A DNA stretch of 64,000 nt, taken from Hericium rajendrae. Its lineage: Eukaryota; Basidiomycota; Agaricomycetes; Russulales; Hericiaceae. Both the position numbers and the translations under genes were made by a program. The notes under the pieces are model-generated. The model did no database searches, was not told the origin of the DNA, and saw only the letters and a list, made by a program, of their open reading frames with translations. Shown here piece by piece: positions 60,613 to 64,000 of this stretch; position 1 is the stretch's first letter, and every line of letters begins with the position of its first letter. The stretch lies in the NCBI GenBank assembly GCA_033439255.1, contig JAVRDV010000017.1, positions 1-64,000 of the forward strand, in the 5' to 3' direction.

Positions 60613-60755
60613 TATGACTGACTGCAAATCTTTAATGGTCATGAAAGGTCTATTGGCTGTGCTTAGCTTATATCATCTCAGCATTGGTTCAAGTTGTGCT
60701 CTCTGCCTTCAGTCCTTTTCTTTAGTATGGTACTGTACTTTTATGACCAACTGTT

Positions 60756-61420
60756 CAGTCAAATTTAGCATGACACAACCATAGCTAGAGTGTTTATCAG
60801 AGTAATAGTTCAAATGCTTATCATGATGCATGACTATTGTTCAGAGTGAAGTAAGGCATGTGGCATGGCATCCACATTTGATCTGTCTACCATGATAATT
60901 ATTTAGCTCAGTCCATTGCCACTACATCAAAAACCCTACAAACTATCTTATTGTGTCATATAAAATCTGATTGAAATCTGAAGAAACTGGTAGCAACATT
61001 CAGATTCATCAGATAGTCAGACATCTAAGACTGGTGTCATCTATCGGAAATAATCAGAAATAACTTATAAGATTTTAGATTTATAAGAACAATCAGATAC
61101 ATCAGATACAGCAGAAAGTTTGTAGGGTTCCTGATGTACCGAGATTATCAAGATCCTTTGAGCTCAGAATCTGTAGAATTTTGCTAAACTTATGCCTCAA
61201 GTCTTTGGTCGTTATATTGAACATCTCCTAAATGATGTGCCTTGCTGAAAAGAGAATGTTCTCACATGCATTGAGTGAAAAACAAAGTCAGATGAGCATT
61301 TGACATGGAGTGATATCCTGGTAAGACCTTTGATTCAGTGTTGATGCTTATCATCCTTCTGCTTACTATTTGTCTCTGTAGCATTTATACCCAAATATCA
61401 TTGAAGCAATTGTGAAGCAA
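60756..61420. other. AT-rich, no gene seen
   Basis: No open frame of interest and no repeat unit recognised. It lies between the right inverted end of the large element and the KDZ fragment. Confidence 0.4.
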
Positions 61421-61429
61421 CTCACCTTG

Positions 61430-62340
61430 TTTCATCAAGCATAGCAGTGTCGCGAGCAGATAACAGTGCCGATGCCTGTGACTGCAAACTGCTTCTGCGT
61501 TGCCACATTGGCATGGTCGATTGTGGAATGGTTTGAGTCACAGTGTTTCAACTGCATGCCCAATCAGAATCGATGCACAAAAACATGTTAATGCAACGTT
61601 GCTTACCTCATGCTCTGCTTTGTAGTCAGCTAGATATTGTTGATAATTTTTTCTTCGACAAAATATGCCCAACCTGAGGCCAACTCGGTTTGCTTGTCTT
61701 TCTTCTTCTTAAGCTTGAGTTTAAAGTTGGCATCCACAGTGAGCAGCAAGCAGTACATCCATCTATTTCGAGTATTAGTTATGTCCATCCATAAACGAAT
61801 GAAAAACTGACCCACTTTATCAAATCGGGTGCATTCTCCCATCCTTCGGGAAGATTTCGCCCGGGTTGAGGACAGCGGGGACACTCCACTATGAGTTCAC
61901 CCGGGCTTGTCCCTTTCATGCCCGTCTCGTCATGTCCTCGACCAGCTCTCTTTGCCATCAGCAGTAGTTGATACATGCACATCGCTCGCAAGAATTCCTT
62001 GTAGTGGTTCTGAACAGCTATCAATGGAAAGAAAAGGGGAGGAGATGGAAGAACACTGACCACAGGCATATACAAACCAGTGCCATCATTGATGGCTGCG
62101 ATCCCATGGTGGAAGTCGTAGGCATTGATCTTGCCCTGCAGTGTAAGTTGTGGAAGAGTCATAAAGCTGATAATGTGATGACCGTCTGGGGCTGATCAAC
62201 GGTAGTGGGAAACCATCATGCACGGAGAAGCTGCACGATTGGGAGCGACGAGCTGAGGATCTCACAGCTGCAGTAGTTGATTGCGACTTTGTGAAATCCT
62301 GTAACATCCATGACCACCAGACCCTGTACATCAGTTGCAA
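61430..62340 (-). pseudogene. KDZ transposase fragment (copy 4)
   Basis: Minus-strand pieces: VMDVTGFHKVAINYCSC and LPIVQLLRA, WFPTTVDQPQTVITLSAL, LTLQGKINAYDFHHGIAAIN, AGRGHDETGMKGTSPGELIV, CPRCPQPGRNLPEGWENAPD, TVDANFKLK with ELASGWAYFVEEK, and LKHCDSNHSTIDHANVATQK with FAVTGIGTVICSRH. These cover the middle of a KDZ protein including the first catalytic Asp, but both ends are missing. Two TGA codons (62216-62218, 62159-62161) stand where CGA would fit. It is of a third subgroup, unlike copies 1 and 3, and clearly dead. Confidence 0.8.
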
Positions 62341-62529
62341 CCTATACCAGTAGTAATAGGAGGGAGGGTTCCAATTGTACCAGTCACAGTATAAGCAGTA
62401 TTTTCAGGTGAAATGGAATGTTTGAAATCACCAATGTTTTGCATAAAATATGTTTTACATAAAAAAACATATGCAGAATACAGCCACAAAAACACATTAT
62501 ATTCCAAAAAAACATATCGGCCGAGATCT

Positions 62530-63680
62530 TAAGGATCTCAGCCTGTTCCACTACCTACGCACTCGCCGGCACTTTCCTGTGCACCATTCGCCGGCGCTTC
62601 CTCTCGTGCTTGCTGGTGCTTCCTCTTGTGCTCGCCGGCACTTTCCCTCACGCTCGCCAGTGCTTCCCCGTGCACCACTCGCTGGCGCTTCCTCTCGTGC
62701 TCGCCGGAACTTCCTCTTGCGCTCGTCGGCACTTCCTCTCGCACTCGCCGGTGCCTCCCCTTGTGCTCACCGGTGCCTTCCCTCGCGCTTGCCGGTGCCT
62801 CCCCTTGCGCTCGCCGGTGCCTCCCCTCGTGCTTGCTGGTGCCTCCCCTTGCGTCACTGGTGTCTCCCCTCGCATCACCAGCATCTCCCCTCGTGCTCGC
62901 GGCACCTTCTCTCGTTTCGCCTGCACCTTCTCTTATGCCAAATTCCTGCCTGCCGTTCCTGCTCCTGCCCCGCGGTCATGTACACGCTGCATGCACGTTG
63001 CACATGCTGTGCACCGCACGCCCGCTGCAGAGCGTGCGCGCCGTGGTCCGGTCGGCACAGGCAGTACGCACCCTTGCCATCCACTGTGCTCACTGTGCAT
63101 CTGCCATGCCCTACCGATGGCTCCCCGCGTGTGGTGTAGGTGGGCAAAATTCACGCGAAGGGGGCCAGGGTGCGGCGCTAGGGAGTGGGTACGGCGCTGG
63201 AACGCTCGGGGCTGAAGCGCACGTGCTCAGGCTGAAGCGTGCTGGCTTAGGGCAGAGAGGTGCTGGCGTGGGGTTGGGACATGCGGGCATGGGGCTGGGA
63301 TGCGCGGGTGTGGGGCCGAAGCGTGTGGGTGTGGGCGCGAGCTTGGGGCTGAGACACCGCTCGGGGCTGGAAACGCACACGCTCGGGACTGAAGCATGCA
63401 GGGCTGGGGCGCAGAGGTGCGGTCGTGGGATTGGGGCTGAAACGTGGGGACTGGAGCTGAAGTGCAGGACTGGGGCTGAAAAACACGGGACTGGGGCTGG
63501 GACGCACGGGCTGGGGAATGAAGCACGTGGGCACAGGCATGGGTTCGGGGCTGAGACACATGGGACCAGGATTGGGACACGCACGACTGGGATTGGGACA
63601 CGCAGGGTGAGGATTGAGACACAGGCGCTGGGATGGGATGCGAGCATGGGGCTGGGAGGGACAGTGCATCTGGAAAAAGT
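62530..63680. repeat. GC-rich minisatellite island at the right side
   Basis: At 62560-62900 a unit of about 30 bp (CTCGCCGGCACTTCCTCTCG, CTTGCCGGTGCCTCCCCTTG) repeats about ten times. At 63200-63660 another unit (GGGGCTGGGACGCACGGG and variants with CTGAAGC) repeats about every 20-35 bp. Long open frames through it on both strands are repeat artefacts. Confidence 0.85.
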
Positions 63681-63689
63681 GTCCACACT

Positions 63690-64000
63690 ACTTTAGCCTA
63701 CAGTAGAAAATATGGTCTACAGTAGCTATAATAGATCATATATTTTCTGTAGCATCTGTTGATAGGTGGGTCTCTATTACAACTACAGGTAGCCATCTGT
63801 AGCCATCTGTAGTGATCGATAGCAGTCTGTAGATGGTATATCTACTATAGCTTATGTTAGCTACTGTAGCTTATGTTAGCCACTGTAGCTTATGCTAGCT
63901 ACTGGAGTGCTATATTGCAGTATGTGAGATTCAGTATAATATATAATCCACAATAGTCCCTCATATCACCTCTCCAACAATATATCATGCAAAACATTTT
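63690..64000. repeat. GTAGC/ATAGC-rich cluster at the right edge
   Basis: Words such as CTACAGTAGCTATAATAG, TGTAGCCATCTGTAGCCATC, TATGTTAGCTACTGTAGC and its near copies are dense. It resembles the clusters at 118-345 and 48.0-48.25 kb and may continue past the window. Confidence 0.55.

Larger units (their letters stand above)
49430..60755. mobile_element. Large Tc1/mariner-type element with about 0.7-kb inverted ends
   Basis: The left arm, about 49430-50145, is matched in reverse complement by the right arm, about 58790-59752 plus 60613-60755; the right arm is split by a nested MITE. Shared landmarks, read in left-arm orientation: AAGAAAAGGACTGAAGGCAG, CAATGCTGAGATGATATAAG, CTCAATTCTTCACCAATTTA and TTGGACAATTTGTATCTAGTG. 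The interior holds a decayed Tc1-type transposase (plus), a decayed unknown gene (minus), another MITE and a GC-rich insert with a 14-3-3 fragment. Whether all 11 kb moved as one unit is uncertain; the inverted ends could also come from two copies of the 165-bp repeat in opposite orientation. No clear target duplication was found. Confidence 0.55.

Noticed and set aside
62450-63696. Open frames up to 356 codons on both strands at the right side
   Set aside because: Entirely built from 20-35-bp minisatellite units.
1-64000. tRNA, rRNA, CRISPR arrays, bacterial-type operons, retroelements
   Set aside because: None recognised by eye; the organism is clearly a fungus, and no reverse transcriptase, integrase or capsid-like motifs were seen.

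Overview
The window looks like a transposon-rich accessory region of an Agaricomycete (mushroom-forming basidiomycete) genome. The evidence is: coding sequence cut by many introns of about 50 nt with GTRNGT/YAG borders; several copies of KDZ (Kyakuja-Dileera-Zisupton) transposases with CxC2-type cysteine clusters; TET/JBP-type 2-oxoglutarate dioxygenases next to two of them; and several protein families that I know only as large, function-unknown expansions in Agaricomycetes. No tRNA, rRNA, CRISPR, or retroelement was recognised.

Layout. 1-7.2 kb: an AT-rich edge, then GC-rich and satellite repeats, including captured exon pieces of the ribosomal protein gene uS3 (RPS3). 7.5-12.1 kb: two minus-strand genes, a decayed member of an unknown expanded family and a gene with an RNase H1 N-terminal-like domain. 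13.6-19.6 kb: a tandem pair, an apparently whole TET/JBP dioxygenase gene followed on the same strand by an apparently whole KDZ transposase gene (in-frame splice models of 605 and 1074 codons). 19.7-21.2 kb: repeats and RPS3 pieces again, echoing the left block. 21.4-23.4 kb: two hypothetical plus-strand genes. 23.6-28.9 kb: a second TET/JBP-KDZ pair on the minus strand, with a different dioxygenase subclass (HRD motif) and a different KDZ subclass (KDZ damaged). 29.4-37.9 kb: four Agaricomycete-type unknown genes. 38.1-41.7 kb: a third KDZ gene, nearly whole, with a small gene behind it. 42.7-44.6 kb: truncated pieces of a Mub1/SamB-like gene and of a GMC oxidoreductase. 44.6-64 kb: mostly AT-rich repeat DNA holding a large Tc1/mariner-type element with long inverted ends (about 49.4-60.8 kb), nested MITEs, a 14-3-3 gene fragment, a fourth KDZ fragment and GC-rich minisatellites.

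How it fits together. The KDZ transposases should move DNA. The adjoining TET/JBP enzymes are expected to oxidise 5-methylcytosine in DNA, which could relieve methylation silencing of the elements they travel with. That association is established for Agaricomycetes; what stands out here is two separate pairs of different subclass within 16 kb, in the same gene order, with a third KDZ gene whose same-strand upstream neighbour is an unrelated protein. Several genes carry C-to-T type nonsense changes (CGA to TGA), as expected where methylated cytosines deaminate. Two strongly strand-biased arrays of the motif AGTC lie about 15 kb apart around the third KDZ gene and are not explained by any gene.
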